A stretch of 64,000 bases of DNA from Streptomyces coryli (lineage in GTDB: Bacteria; Actinomycetota; Actinomycetes; Streptomycetales; Streptomycetaceae), in assembly GCF_011044975.1 (NCBI RefSeq), contig NZ_JAAKZV010000006.1, forward strand, positions 36,546 through 100,545. Direction: 5' to 3'. A program made the position numbers and the translations under genes. The notes below the pieces were generated by a model. It saw only the letters and a list, made by a program, of their open reading frames with translations, ran no database searches and was not told where the DNA came from. This document shows, piece after piece, positions 18,401 through 27,108 of the stretch. Positions within the stretch are counted from its first letter, which is position 1; each line of letters starts with the position of its first letter.

Positions 18401-19570
18401 TCAGGAGGCGAACGGGTTGGGCGTGGGCGGCTCGGCCGGCGGCTGCGGGCTGCTGGTCGCGGGGATGCCCGGCCGCAGCAGCATCAGGTCCATCCCGAAG
18501 CTCGGCCGGCCGAACGCCGCCGGGATCCGCGGCTGGTCGCTGTGGACCTCCTCGGCCCCCGCGTCGGCGATCATCTTCGCCAGCCCGTTGCGCGCGTACT
18601 TGCGCGTGATCAGCAGCCGGATCGTGTCCTGGTCGGGGAACTCCACGCTGCTCCGGTCCGGCAGCGTCAGCCGCAGCTGCTCGCCGGTCCTGTTCTGGTA
18701 GGTCACCTTCACCAGCACCGACCGGTCGTCCTCCACGAAGGGCGTGAACGACACGTGGTCCATGTTGATGTGCAGGTCGGTGAAGTGCATGACCGCGCTG
18801 GTCACGAACTCCCCGAAGCGCGGGCTGGCCTGATACTCCTGCGCCGCGGCCTGCGCGCTCTCCTCGTCGAGGCCGCCGGTGCTCGCCACCTCCAGCAGGA
18901 AGCGGTCCTGCGGCCGTACGAGCTCCTTGAGCAGCAGCTCCAGCAGCCCGGTGTCGTCCTCGAAGTTGGCGAGGGTGTTGCCCAGCAGCGAGTAGAGCAC
19001 CGGCTCGTCGCCGACCAGGTGCTCGACCAGCCGGCGCAGCTCGATCGCGTTCCGCGCGGTGGAGAAGTCCAGCTGCACCGGGACGACCTGGTCCAGTGAG
19101 ATGCCGGTGCCGCGCAGCGACTCGCGCTGGCCGAGCCGCAGCATCTCCGGGCTGATGTCCACGGGCAGAAAGCGCAAGTCCGGGTTGTGCGGGAGCAGCC
19201 GGTCCAGAATGGTCCGGTCCTTATGGCCGGTTCCCGTCCCCAGGCTCACATAGTGAAAGCGCTCCCCGTTCTGGCCGAGTTCGATGCGCGACCAGCGGCC
19301 ATGGAAGTTCTCGATGCTTTCCCGCATGACCGGATAGAACAGGTCCGAGCAGGCATGCACCCAGGCGACCGTCGATTCCACGCCCCAGTACGAGAAGCCG
19401 GAGGAAATGCGCTTGCCGTCGCCGGAGTCGGAGAAGGGCAGGTGCAGTTCGCCGGACAGCTGCGAGAACTTCTGCGACTGATCCTCGCCGACCAGGCACA
19501 GCGTCCACTTCGTCCCCGGACCGGTCAGCGCCCCCGCCAGGTCCTGGATCGCACTGCTGCCCGTGGCCAT
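18401..19570 (-). CDS. EgtD-like SAM-dependent methyltransferase (Methyltransf_33 type)
   Basis: The protein has 389 residues from the ATG at 19570. The SAM-binding motif is YVSLGTGTGHKDRTILDRLL, followed by RFLPVDISPEML (the acidic residue expected to bind the SAM ribose) and YSLLGNTLANFEDDTGLLEL. This order matches the histidine N-alpha-methyltransferase EgtD family. No ergothioneine genes (egtA, B, C, E) lie nearby, so a histidine substrate is not supported by context; other family members have unknown amine substrates. A Pro-rich tail ends the protein. A longer frame starts 63 bp upstream, but the ATG at 19570 has GGGGGGC ahead of it. A 23-bp repeat lies 105-170 bp upstream. Confidence 0.75.
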   Translation of the reverse strand: MATGSSAIQDLAGALTGPGTKWTLCLVGEDQSQKFSQLSGELHLPFSDSGDGKRISSGFSYWGVESTVAWVHACSDLFYPVMRESIENFHGRWSRIELGQNGERFHYVSLGTGTGHKDRTILDRLLPHNPDLRFLPVDISPEMLRLGQRESLRGTGISLDQVVPVQLDFSTARNAIELRRLVEHLVGDEPVLYSLLGNTLANFEDDTGLLELLLKELVRPQDRFLLEVASTGGLDEESAQAAAQEYQASPRFGEFVTSAVMHFTDLHINMDHVSFTPFVEDDRSVLVKVTYQNRTGEQLRLTLPDRSSVEFPDQDTIRLLITRKYARNGLAKMIADAGAEEVHSDQPRIPAAFGRPSFGMDLMLLRPGIPATSSPQPPAEPPTPNPFAS

Positions 19571-19675
19571 GGAGGCGCCCCCCGCGTGTTCGTCCCGAAG
19601 TCCCGTGCCGCGCCAGGTCATTGACGCGCGCAATCACCTGAGCCGACGCTACATCGTCACATCTGACGAGGGGTC

Positions 19676-19739
19676 GGAACAAGACGGATCATGGGGCCGG
19701 AACAAGACGGATCATGCTGCGGGAACAAGACGGATCATG
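19676..19739. repeat. Three tandem direct repeats with 23-bp period
   Basis: GGAACAAGACGGATCATG occurs exactly at 19676-19693, 19699-19716 and 19722-19739, separated by 5-bp variable spacers. The third copy contains the stop codon of the minus-strand membrane gene. The array lies upstream of the divergently read side of the methyltransferase gene, so it may be an iterated binding site. Confidence 0.9.
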
Positions 19740-20166
19740 CCTCGGACATCACCGTCCGCGCCGGCCTCCCACGCGCCTGCGCCCGCTGGGACCGCCGCTG
19801 CCTGCGCCGCTCCCGGCGCAGCCGGCGCGCCGCGCTGCTCGGGCTGGAGATGACGCCGTTCCGCTGGTTCCACACCTGCCGGGTCACCCAGACGTCCAGC
19901 ACCCCCCATGTGGCGGCGACGGTGCTCACCACGGAGGTCAGCAGCGCGGGGAAGGCGAACCACGATCCGGCGAGCGTGCACAGCACGGCGACCATGCCCA
20001 GCACCATCGTCACGGACACGATGATCACGGCACGCACCGCCGCGTTACGCACCGGATCGGGCAGCCGCGGGGTGCCCACGGGCTCGTCCACCCACAACTG
20101 GTCCCGCTCCTCGTACTCCTCATACTCCTCGTACGGTATTGCTTCAGCCATCTCTCTACCGGACAT
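19735..20166 (-). CDS. Small two-helix membrane protein
   Basis: The 143-residue protein starts at the ATG at 20166, with AGGAG 7 bp upstream. An acidic head contains a short Tyr-Glu repeat (PYEEYEEYEERDQLWVDEP). Two hydrophobic segments follow (AVIIVSVTMVLGMVAVLCTL and FPALLTSVVSTVAATWGVLD), and a strongly basic C-terminus (RRLRRERRRQRRSQRAQARG) could contact nucleic acid or phospholipid heads. I do not recognise a family. It is divergent from the conservon histidine kinase with a 169-bp shared upstream region. Its last codons lie in the 23-bp repeat array, so the repeat may have displaced or extended the original C-terminus. Confidence 0.65.
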   Translation of the reverse strand: MSGREMAEAIPYEEYEEYEERDQLWVDEPVGTPRLPDPVRNAAVRAVIIVSVTMVLGMVAVLCTLAGSWFAFPALLTSVVSTVAATWGVLDVWVTRQVWNQRNGVISSPSSAARRLRRERRRQRRSQRAQARGRPARTVMSEA

Positions 20167-20335
20167 ACCCACTCCTGTTCCCCCGCCAGGCCCGGACAAA
20201 AGCACCCAGCTCGCAGCGTTCATACGTTCCAACGTCCGGACGGGGCTACGAGTTGCATGGGACCAAGTAGTAGGCTCGCGCCGTTTACGGGGGGAGGCAG
20301 CAATGCCCGTGTGCAATCGGTGACCTGGGGAGTCC

Positions 20336-22756
20336 ATGCGTTTTCACGGGAAGTCCATTCGGCGCACCATGGTGGCGCTGCTGATAGTGCCGTTCGCGGC
20401 GCTGTCGTGTATCTGGCTGCTCACCACCGTGCTGTCGGCGCGGGACGCCGCGCGGCTCTCCTCGCTCAGTCCGGTGGTCGACGATCTGTCCGGGCCCGCG
20501 CAGGAGGCCCTGTGGGCGGTGCAGGACGAACGCCGGGCGGCGATCGTCTTTCTCGCCGACCCCCGCGCGCCCGGCGCCGAGGACAGACGGCTCGATGCCG
20601 AGCGCCGGGCCACCGCCGCGGTGGACGTGTTCCGCTCCAACGCCGCCGGGCAGGGGCTGCGCGACGACCTCGGTACCGGCTCCGAGAAGCGGCTGGACGA
20701 GGCGCTGGCAGCGCTCGACCGGCTCTCCTCCGTCCGCCGGGACGTCGAGACCCAGTCCCTCACCCGCAGCGCGGCACTGCAGGAGTACAACGGCGTGGTC
20801 GACCCGGGCTTCGGCTTCCTGTCCGCCGTGCACGACGTGGGCAATGTCGACCTCGACCGCCGCGGCCGCGCCATCACCCAGATCGTCCGCGCGCACGAGT
20901 CCATATCCCGCGAGGACGCCCTCTTCGCCGGCGCCCTGACCGCCGGCAGCATGACGCAGCGCGACATGCGCACCTTCACCGAGCTGGTGGCCGAGCGCCG
21001 CACCCTGTACAGCGCGAACCTGTCGGAGCTCCCGGAGACCGACCGCCGCGCGCTCGCGGCCTACTGGAAGGGCGCCGCCGCCGAGAACCTCACCGCCCTC
21101 GAGACCGCGGCGGTCGGGGCCGGCGCCGAATCCGCGCCCCGCGCCACCACCCCGGAGAAGTGGGCGACCGCGACGGAAGCGGTGTTCAACGGCACCGACA
21201 AGCTCACCGTCGGCGCCTTCCACTCCTACGAGGCCCGCGTCGACACCCTCGCGGGCCGCGCCGTCACCGAGGCCGCCGTCACCGGCGTGCTCGGCCTGCT
21301 GGCGCTCGCCGTCTCGGTGATCGTGCCGATGCGCATCGGCCGCCGCCTGGTCCGCGACCTGACCGCGCTCCGTAAGGACGCCCAGAACGCCGCCGACGTG
21401 CGGCTGCCCAGCCTGCTGCGGCGGCTGGCCGCGGGCGAGCAGGTGGACGTCGAGGCCGAGACGCCGCGGCGGCGCTACGGCGAGGGCGAGATCGGCGCCG
21501 TCGGGCAGGCCGTCGGCACCCTGCAGCGGGCCGCGGTGACGTCCGCGGTCAAGCAGGCCGGGATGCGCCGCGACGTCTCCGACGTGTTCGTCAACATCGC
21601 CCGCCGCAGCCAGGCGCTGCTGCACCGCCAGCTCAAGCTCCTGGACACCATGGAGCGGCGCACGGCCGACAACGCCGAACTCGCCGACCTGTTCAAGCTC
21701 GACCACCTCACCACCCGCATGCGCCGGCACGCCGAGGGCCTCGTCATCCTCTCCGGCTCGGCCCCGTCGCGGCAGTGGCGCCGCCCGGTGCCGCTGCTCG
21801 ACGTGGTGCGCGGCGCCATCGCGGAGGTCGAGGACTACGAACGGGTGGAGGTCGGTCCGCTGCCCGAGGCGGCGGTGCAGGGCCCGGCGGTGGCGGGCCT
21901 GATCCACCTGCTCGCGGAGCTGATCGAGAACGCGACCGTGTTCTCGCCGCCGATGTCCCCGGTCGAGGTGACCGCGGAGCTCGCGACCGGCGGGATGCAC
22001 GGCGACGGCATCACGCTGCGGATCACCGACCAGGGCCTCGGGATGTCCGAGGAGACGCTGCTGGACGCGAACCTGCGGCTGGCGGAGACCCCGGAGTTCG
22101 CGCTCGCCGACACCGACCGGCTCGGCCTGTTCGTGGTCAGCCGGCTCGCCAGCCGGCTCGGCCTGCGCGTGTGGCTGCGGCGCGCGGAGCGCGGCGGCGT
22201 CACCGCGGAGGTCGAGATGCAGCCGGCGCTGCTGGACCACTCCGAGCGGCTCCCGCCCGCCTCCACCCCCGGCGGCATGCCCCGCCGCCCGGCACCGCCG
22301 CCACCGGCGCCCGCGCCGGCCCCGCCGTCCGCCGCCGGGCTGCCGGTCCGGATGCCCGCGCAGCGCACCTCGGGCGACCTGCCGGTGCGCGGCTCCGGCA
22401 AGGCTCCCGGCCTGCCGCGGCGGCCTGATCTGTCGCCCGCGGCCGCGCCGGTACGGGTCTACGACCAGCACCAGCGCACCCGCGACGCGGCCCCCGCCGC
22501 CCAGCAGCCACAGCCCGCCGCCCAGCAGGCACAGTCCGCCGGGACCGAGCCGCGCACCGGCCGCGCCCCGCTGCCCCGCCGGGAGCCACGCCGCGGCACC
22601 GACCGGGTGAAGGCCGCGCAAGTGCCCGCCGCGGAAACCGAGGAGCGTGACGCGGACGAAGTGCGGAACCGGATGGCCGCCCTCCAGCGTGGTTGGAACA
22701 GGGCGCGCACAGACCACACTGATGCGGAAACGACACAGGAGGGAGAGGGCCGGTGA
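20336..22756 (+). CDS. Conservon-type sensor histidine kinase (CvnA-like, NIT sensor domain)
   Basis: The protein has 806 residues. Membrane segments lie at about 11-32 and 316-336 and bracket a helical extracytoplasmic region resembling the nitrate/nitrite-sensing NIT domain. A HAMP-like stretch follows (RRLVRDLTALRKDAQNAADV). The kinase region has FKLDHLTTRMRRHAEGLVIL, N box LLAELIENATVFSPP and G box ITDQGLGMSEE. The last 190 residues are Pro/Ala/Gln-rich and disordered. In Streptomyces conservons this protein works with a roadblock protein, a DUF742 protein and a Ras-like GTPase in a membrane signalling complex. The first two partners follow directly, with a 4-bp GTGA overlap to the roadblock gene. 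Confidence 0.88.
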   Translation: MRFHGKSIRRTMVALLIVPFAALSCIWLLTTVLSARDAARLSSLSPVVDDLSGPAQEALWAVQDERRAAIVFLADPRAPGAEDRRLDAERRATAAVDVFRSNAAGQGLRDDLGTGSEKRLDEALAALDRLSSVRRDVETQSLTRSAALQEYNGVVDPGFGFLSAVHDVGNVDLDRRGRAITQIVRAHESISREDALFAGALTAGSMTQRDMRTFTELVAERRTLYSANLSELPETDRRALAAYWKGAAAENLTALETAAVGAGAESAPRATTPEKWATATEAVFNGTDKLTVGAFHSYEARVDTLAGRAVTEAAVTGVLGLLALAVSVIVPMRIGRRLVRDLTALRKDAQNAADVRLPSLLRRLAAGEQVDVEAETPRRRYGEGEIGAVGQAVGTLQRAAVTSAVKQAGMRRDVSDVFVNIARRSQALLHRQLKLLDTMERRTADNAELADLFKLDHLTTRMRRHAEGLVILSGSAPSRQWRRPVPLLDVVRGAIAEVEDYERVEVGPLPEAAVQGPAVAGLIHLLAELIENATVFSPPMSPVEVTAELATGGMHGDGITLRITDQGLGMSEETLLDANLRLAETPEFALADTDRLGLFVVSRLASRLGLRVWLRRAERGGVTAEVEMQPALLDHSERLPPASTPGGMPRRPAPPPPAPAPAPPSAAGLPVRMPAQRTSGDLPVRGSGKAPGLPRRPDLSPAAAPVRVYDQHQRTRDAAPAAQQPQPAAQQAQSAGTEPRTGRAPLPRREPRRGTDRVKAAQVPAAETEERDADEVRNRMAALQRGWNRARTDHTDAETTQEGEGR

Positions 22757-23190
22757 ACGCGTACGAATCCCTGGCACGCAGTCAGCAGCCGGGGTCGGAG
22801 CGGCTCAACTGGCTGCTCGACGATCTCGTTGAGCGGGTGGCCAGCGTCCGGATGGCCCTGGTGGTGTCCGGCGACGGCCTCGCCATGGGCGTCTCGCAGG
22901 GCGTGGAGCGGGAGGACGCCGAGCATCTCGCGGCGCTGGCCTCCGGCTTCCACGGCCTCGCGAAGGGCGTCGGGGCCCGCTTCGACGCCGGCGCGGTCCG
23001 GCAGACGGTGGTGGAGCTCGACGAGCTGTTCTTCTTCGTCACCACGGCCGGCGACGGCAGCTGCCTCGCGGTGCTCGCCGAGGCGGACGCGGACATCGGC
23101 CAGATCGCGTACGAAATGACCCTCCTGGTCAAGCGCGTCGGCGACCACCTCGCCGCGGGACGGCGGGACGGCGGGACCGCCGGCGGGTAA
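22753..23190 (+). CDS. Roadblock/LC7 domain protein (CvnB-like)
   Basis: The 145-residue protein starts at a GTG overlapping the kinase stop. It has the roadblock/LC7 pattern: LNWLLDDLVERVASVRMALV, SGDGLAMG, EHLAALASGFHGLAKGVGAR and a C-terminal strand-helix pair with LAVLAEADADIGQIAYEMTL. Such proteins modulate Ras-like GTPases (MglB/MglA logic) and are the second component of conservons. It is cytoplasmic and presumably bound to the kinase at the membrane. The usual GTPase partner is not encoded next door. Confidence 0.9.
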   Translation: MNAYESLARSQQPGSERLNWLLDDLVERVASVRMALVVSGDGLAMGVSQGVEREDAEHLAALASGFHGLAKGVGARFDAGAVRQTVVELDELFFFVTTAGDGSCLAVLAEADADIGQIAYEMTLLVKRVGDHLAAGRRDGGTAGG

Positions 23191-23193
23191 CCG

Positions 23194-23622
23194 ATGCCCC
23201 AAGCCGACAGCTGGTACGACGACGAGGCCGGCCCGGTCGTCCGCCCGTACGCGATGACCAGGGGCCGTTTCAGCAGCGCTCCCGACCCGTCCCTGGACGA
23301 GCGCGTGGAGACGGTGCCGGACGCCTCGCCGCCGGAAGGGCTCGCTCCGGAACATCACCGGATCCGCGAGCTGTGCGCCGCCGGGCCGCGCTCCGCGCGC
23401 GGCATGGCGGCGGCGCTCGACCTGCCCGCGGTGGTGGTCCGGGTGCTCGTCACGGACCTGCTGACGGCGGGCATGCTGCGTACCACCGACGCCGAGCCGG
23501 ACGCCGCGACCCGGGCCGCCGAAGCCGCCGCCTCCGAGGAGGCGGCGGCGGTCGCCATGGGCGCGGCGGAGGTCGACGAGTCGCTGCTCCGCCAGGTGAT
23601 CGAGGGCCTCAAGGCCCTGTGA
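23194..23622 (+). CDS. DUF742 protein (CvnC-like)
   Basis: The 142-residue protein begins 3 bp after the roadblock stop. The DUF742 start WYDDEAGPVVRPYAMTRGR is clear. A winged-helix-like segment (EHHRIRELCAAGPRSARGMA, AALDLPAVVVRVLVTDLLTA) matches the usual domain. An Ala/Glu-rich insertion (TRAAEAAASEEAAAVAMGAA) separates it from the conserved end LLRQVIEGLKAL. In known conservons a GTP-binding CvnD follows with a short overlap. Here the next gene is glpK on the other strand, 22 bp away, so the cluster ends early. Confidence 0.88.
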   Translation: MPQADSWYDDEAGPVVRPYAMTRGRFSSAPDPSLDERVETVPDASPPEGLAPEHHRIRELCAAGPRSARGMAAALDLPAVVVRVLVTDLLTAGMLRTTDAEPDAATRAAEAAASEEAAAVAMGAAEVDESLLRQVIEGLKAL

Positions 23623-23643
23623 GCCGGACCTGCCGGAGCGGGG

Positions 23644-25155
23644 TTACGAGCCCTCGCCCTCCTCCCAGGCGAAGGTGCGCTCCACCGCCTTCTTCCAGTT
23701 GGCGTACTCGCGGTCGCGGGTCTGCGCCTCCATCCGCGGCGTCCACTCCTGGTCCTTCTTCCAGTGCGCCTTGAGCTCGTCGGTGCTCTGCCACACGCCG
23801 GTGGCCAGGCCCGCGGCGTAGGCGGCGCCGAGACAGGTGGTCTCGGAGACCACCGGGCGGATCACCGGCACGCCGAGGACGTCGGACTGGTGCTGCATCA
23901 GCAGGTTGTTGACGGTCATGCCGCCGTCCACCCGCAGATCGGTGATCTGCACGCCGGAGTCCTGGTACATGGCGTCGACGACCTCGCGGGTCTGCCAGCT
24001 CGTCGCCTCCAGCACCGCGCGCGCGAGGTGCGCCTTGGTCACGTACCGGGTCAGGCCGGTGATCACGCCGCGGGCGTCGGAGCGCCAGTACGGCGCGAAC
24101 AGGCCGGAGAACGCCGGGACGATGTACGCGCCGCCGTTGTCCTCCACGCTCGCCGCGAGCGGCTCGATGTCCTCGGCGTTCTGGATGATGCCGAGCTGGT
24201 CGCGGAACCACTGCACCAGCGCGCCGGTGATCGCGATGGAGCCCTCGAGACAGTAGACCGGCGCCTCGCTGCCGATCTGGTAGCCGACCGTGGTGATCAG
24301 GCCGGACTTCGAGGGGACGGGCCGGGTGCCGGTGTTCAGCAGCAGGAAGCTGCCGGTGCCGTATGTGTTCTTCGCCTCGCCGGGCTCGTAACAGGTCTGC
24401 CCGAAGATCGCCGCCTGCTGGTCGCCCAGCGCGGAGGCCACCGGCACGCCTGCCAGCTGGCCCGTGCAGGTGCCGTACGCCTCGGCCGACGGGCGGATCT
24501 CCGGCAGCATCGCCTCCGGGATGCCGAGCGCGCTGAGGATGGCCGGATCCCACTGGTGCGACTCGATGTTCATCAGCAGCGTGCGGGAGGCGTTGGTGAT
24601 GTCGGTGACGTGCCGGCCGCCGTCGACGCCGCCGGTGAGGTTCCAGATCAGCCAGGAGTCCATGGTGCCGAAGGCGATCTCGCCGTTCTGCGCGCGGGCG
24701 CGCAGGCCCGGCACGTTCTCCAGCAGCCAGGCGGCCTTGGGTCCGGAGAAGTACGTGGCCAGCGGCAGGCCCGTCTTGTCGCGGAAGCGGTCCTGGCCGT
24801 GTTCGGCGCCGAGCTCGTTGCAGAGCGCCGCGGTACGGGTGTCCTGCCAGACGATGGCGTTGTGCACCGGCTTGCCGGTGGCCTTGTCCCACAGGACCGT
24901 GGTTTCGCGCTGGTTGGTGATGCCGACGGCGCTGAGCTCGTCGGCGCGCAGGCCCGCCTTGGCGAGTGCGCCGGCCACCACGGCCTGGGTCTTGGACCAG
25001 ATCTCGGTGGCGTCGTGCTCCACCCAGCCCGGCTTCGGGAAGATCTGGCGGTGCTCGCGCTGGTCGACGGCGACGATGCCGCCGGCCTCGTTGAAGATGA
25101 TGCAGCGGCTCGAAGTGGTTCCCTGGTCGATTGCGGCTACGTACTTGTCGTTCAT
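23644..25155 (-). CDS. glpK: Glycerol kinase
   Basis: The 503-residue protein phosphorylates glycerol with ATP to glycerol-3-phosphate in the cytoplasm. FGGY-family features are the N-terminal [15 protein letters not shown] phosphate loop, [11 protein letters not shown], the glycerol-contact region [13 protein letters not shown], and [14 protein letters not shown] with the FGGY C-terminal signature. Length is normal for GlpK and all key motifs are present. No glpF facilitator or glpD lies beside it, so this looks like a solitary copy rather than part of a gyl-type operon. Its stop converges on the DUF742 gene. A candidate promoter lies about 145 bp upstream. Confidence 0.95.
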   Translation of the reverse strand: MNDKYVAAIDQGTTSSRCIIFNEAGGIVAVDQREHRQIFPKPGWVEHDATEIWSKTQAVVAGALAKAGLRADELSAVGITNQRETTVLWDKATGKPVHNAIVWQDTRTAALCNELGAEHGQDRFRDKTGLPLATYFSGPKAAWLLENVPGLRARAQNGEIAFGTMDSWLIWNLTGGVDGGRHVTDITNASRTLLMNIESHQWDPAILSALGIPEAMLPEIRPSAEAYGTCTGQLAGVPVASALGDQQAAIFGQTCYEPGEAKNTYGTGSFLLLNTGTRPVPSKSGLITTVGYQIGSEAPVYCLEGSIAITGALVQWFRDQLGIIQNAEDIEPLAASVEDNGGAYIVPAFSGLFAPYWRSDARGVITGLTRYVTKAHLARAVLEATSWQTREVVDAMYQDSGVQITDLRVDGGMTVNNLLMQHQSDVLGVPVIRPVVSETTCLGAAYAAGLATGVWQSTDELKAHWKKDQEWTPRMEAQTRDREYANWKKAVERTFAWEEGEGS

Positions 25156-25298
25156 GCTTGCCCCCAGGTAGCTGGATGCGCGGCGACGTTCGACGACGTG
25201 CGGACCGGGCCGTCGCCAGTGGCGGCAGATCGCCGGAGGGGAACCGACGGCTCCACGCTACGGGGGCCGTCTGGCGGCGCTGCCAGCTGACATCGCGC

Positions 25299-25327
25299 AG
25301 TTTTCACCGGGGGTGTGAGGGCGTCAA
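25299..25327 (-). promoter_or_regulatory. Candidate promoter for glpK
   Basis: On the minus strand, TTGACG (25327-25322), 17 bp, then AAAACT (25304-25299) gives a good -35 and a weak -10. It lies about 145 bp ahead of the glpK ATG and abuts the 12-bp inverted repeat that ends the thiolase operon. Confidence 0.3.
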
Positions 25328-25367
25328 GACGGTGGACACGAAGGGTTGTTGTGTATGTCCACCGTCT
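25327..25367 (-). terminator. Perfect 12-bp inverted repeat after the thiolase gene
   Basis: AGACGGTGGACA (25327-25338) and TGTCCACCGTCT (25356-25367) pair perfectly around a 17-nt loop. It lies 15 bp past the thiolase stop, so a terminator is the simplest reading. No U tract follows, and an operator for glpK remains possible. Confidence 0.55.
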
Positions 25368-25382
25368 CGCGGCAGGGGCGGC

Positions 25383-26564
25383 TCAGCGGACGGCGACCAC
25401 CGACGAGCCGTGGCCGAATAGCCCCTGGTTGGCGGTGATGCCGGTACGCGCCCCCGGCACCTGGCGGCCGCCGGCCTGCCCGCGCAGCTGCCAGGTCAGC
25501 TCGCAGACCTGCGCGATGGCCTGAGCGGGCACCGCCTCGCCGAAGGACGCCAGACCGCCACTGGGGTTGACCGGAATCCGGCCGCCGAGCGCGGTGTCGC
25601 CGGCCCGCAGCAGCTTCGCCCCCTCACCCTCGGCGGCGAGGCCCAGCGCCTCGTACCAGTCGAGCTCCAGGGCGGTGGACAGGTCGTACACCTCGGCGGT
25701 GTCTACGTCGTCGGGGCCGAGCCCGGCCTGCTCGTACGCCGCCTGCGCCAGCTGGGCGCGGAAGGCGGTCGCGCCCGCGCCGTCCGCGTCGGTGGCGATG
25801 TCGGGGAAGTCGAGGTCGGAGCGCGGGTAGGCGGGGGTGCGGGTGGAGACGGCCCGGATCCGCACCGGCTTGTCGGCGCCGTGCCGGCGGGCGAAGTCGA
25901 GGCTGGTCAGGACCAGGGCGGCGGCGCCGTCGGAGGTGGCGCAGATGTCGAGCAGCCGCAGCGGGTCGGCGACGACGGCGGAGGCGGCCACCTCGGAGGC
26001 GTCGACGGCCTTGGGATAGCGGGCGTTGGGGTTCTGCGCGCCGGCTGCGGCGTTCTTGACCTTCACCTGCGCGAAGTCGTCGACTGTGTCGCCGTACAGG
26101 GCCATCCGGCGGCGGGCGTAGAGGGCGAAGTAGGCGGGGTTGGTGGCGCCCAGGAGGCGGAAGCGCACCCAGTCGGGGTCGTCGGGGCGCTCGCCGGCGT
26201 TCGGGGCGAAGAAGCCCTTGGGGGCCGACTCGGCGCCGATCACGAGCGCGACCTCGCAGTCCCCGGCGAGGATCTGGTCGCGGGCGGCGGCGATGGCCTG
26301 GGAGCCGGAGGCGCAGGCGGCGTAGACGGTGGTGACGCGGGTGGCGTTGAGGCCCATGGCGCGGGCGAAGGTGGAACCCGCGACGTAGCCGGGATAGCCG
26401 CAGCGGACCGACCCCGCGCCGACGACCGACTGGACGGCGTCCCAGGCGAGTCCGGCGTCGGCCAGGGCGGAGCGGGCGGCGGCGACGCCGTAACGGACGA
26501 AGCTCTGCCCCCACTTGCCCCAGGGGTGCATGGCGGCGCCGAGCACCGCGATCTCGCCGGTCAC
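25383..26564 (-). CDS. Thiolase-fold protein (acetyl-CoA acetyltransferase family, lipid-transfer type)
   Basis: The 393-residue protein starts at a GTG overlapping the upstream DUF35 stop (GTGA). The nucleophile region is TTVYAACASGSQAIAAARDQ with Cys in the thiolase position. The C-terminal part has NPSGGLASFGEAVPAQAIAQ and ITANQGLFGHGSSV. The pairing of such a thiolase with a zinc-ribbon OB-fold DUF35 protein is typical of acyl-CoA or steroid side-chain handling, where the two form a complex for retro-aldol or thiolytic steps. The substrate is unknown. It begins at GEIAVLGAAMHPWGKWGQSF, as SCP-x thiolases usually do. An operator-like palindrome lies ahead of the operon. Confidence 0.85.
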   Translation of the reverse strand: MTGEIAVLGAAMHPWGKWGQSFVRYGVAAARSALADAGLAWDAVQSVVGAGSVRCGYPGYVAGSTFARAMGLNATRVTTVYAACASGSQAIAAARDQILAGDCEVALVIGAESAPKGFFAPNAGERPDDPDWVRFRLLGATNPAYFALYARRRMALYGDTVDDFAQVKVKNAAAGAQNPNARYPKAVDASEVAASAVVADPLRLLDICATSDGAAALVLTSLDFARRHGADKPVRIRAVSTRTPAYPRSDLDFPDIATDADGAGATAFRAQLAQAAYEQAGLGPDDVDTAEVYDLSTALELDWYEALGLAAEGEGAKLLRAGDTALGGRIPVNPSGGLASFGEAVPAQAIAQVCELTWQLRGQAGGRQVPGARTGITANQGLFGHGSSVVAVR

Positions 26565-27022
26565 CGGGTTCCCTCCGTCGCGCGCTCGGGCTGCCAGTGC
26601 CAGGTGGTCAGGACGCGATCGGCGTCCTCGTGCAGCACCCCCGGCACCAGCTCCACCGGCATGCCCACCTCGAGCTCTTCGGTGCGCACCCCGGGCACGG
26701 CCTGCCCCATGACCACGATCCGCTCCTCCTTCAGCTCCACGGCGAGCAGCGCGTACGGCTCCCACTCCCGGTCCTGATCACGCGGATACGGGGGCGGCGG
26801 CGGGTAGCGGCAGTCGGTGTACGACCAGATGCGGCCCCGCGGCGACAGCGCCACCTCGATGAACTCGGTGCTGGTACAGCCGGGATCGCGGCAGAAGTCG
26901 TCCTCGCGCGGGAAGAACAGCGCCCCGCAGGCGGCGCACCGCGTCCCGAGCAGCCGGAAGCCGCGCGGATCGCCGTCCTCGGTGAACAGACCGGCGACGG
27001 CCGGCGTGCGGGTGGGCGCCAT
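26561..27022 (-). CDS. DUF35 zinc-ribbon OB-fold protein, thiolase partner
   Basis: The protein has 153 residues. The zinc ribbon is formed by CAACGALFFPREDDFCRDPGC (four Cys) near residues 29-49. An OB-fold follows, with GRIWSYTDCRYPPPPPYPRD, AVELKEERIVVMGQ and VGMPVELVPGVL. DUF35 proteins bind thiolases and supply part of the acyl-CoA active site. The gene precedes and overlaps the thiolase gene, so stoichiometric expression is likely. The ATG at 27022 is preceded by a GGAGGG element and, 20 bp further up, by a 17-bp palindrome. Confidence 0.88.
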   Translation of the reverse strand: MAPTRTPAVAGLFTEDGDPRGFRLLGTRCAACGALFFPREDDFCRDPGCTSTEFIEVALSPRGRIWSYTDCRYPPPPPYPRDQDREWEPYALLAVELKEERIVVMGQAVPGVRTEELEVGMPVELVPGVLHEDADRVLTTWHWQPERATEGTR

Positions 27023-27041
27023 GGCTTCCCTCCAGTAGTCA

Positions 27042-27058
27042 TCTGACGGCGTGTCAGA
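27042..27058 (-). promoter_or_regulatory. Candidate operator of the DUF35-thiolase operon
   Basis: TCTGAC-GGCGT-GTCAGA is a perfect 6-5-6 inverted repeat 20 bp before the DUF35 start codon and 50 bp before the divergent dipeptidase gene. Its size suits a TetR-type repressor of acyl-CoA metabolism. The regulator is not in the window. Confidence 0.5.
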
Positions 27059-27108
27059 AAGTCTGCTGCCTTACGGATACAGCCGGGGGAGTGATAAAGG
27101 AAGGGGCC

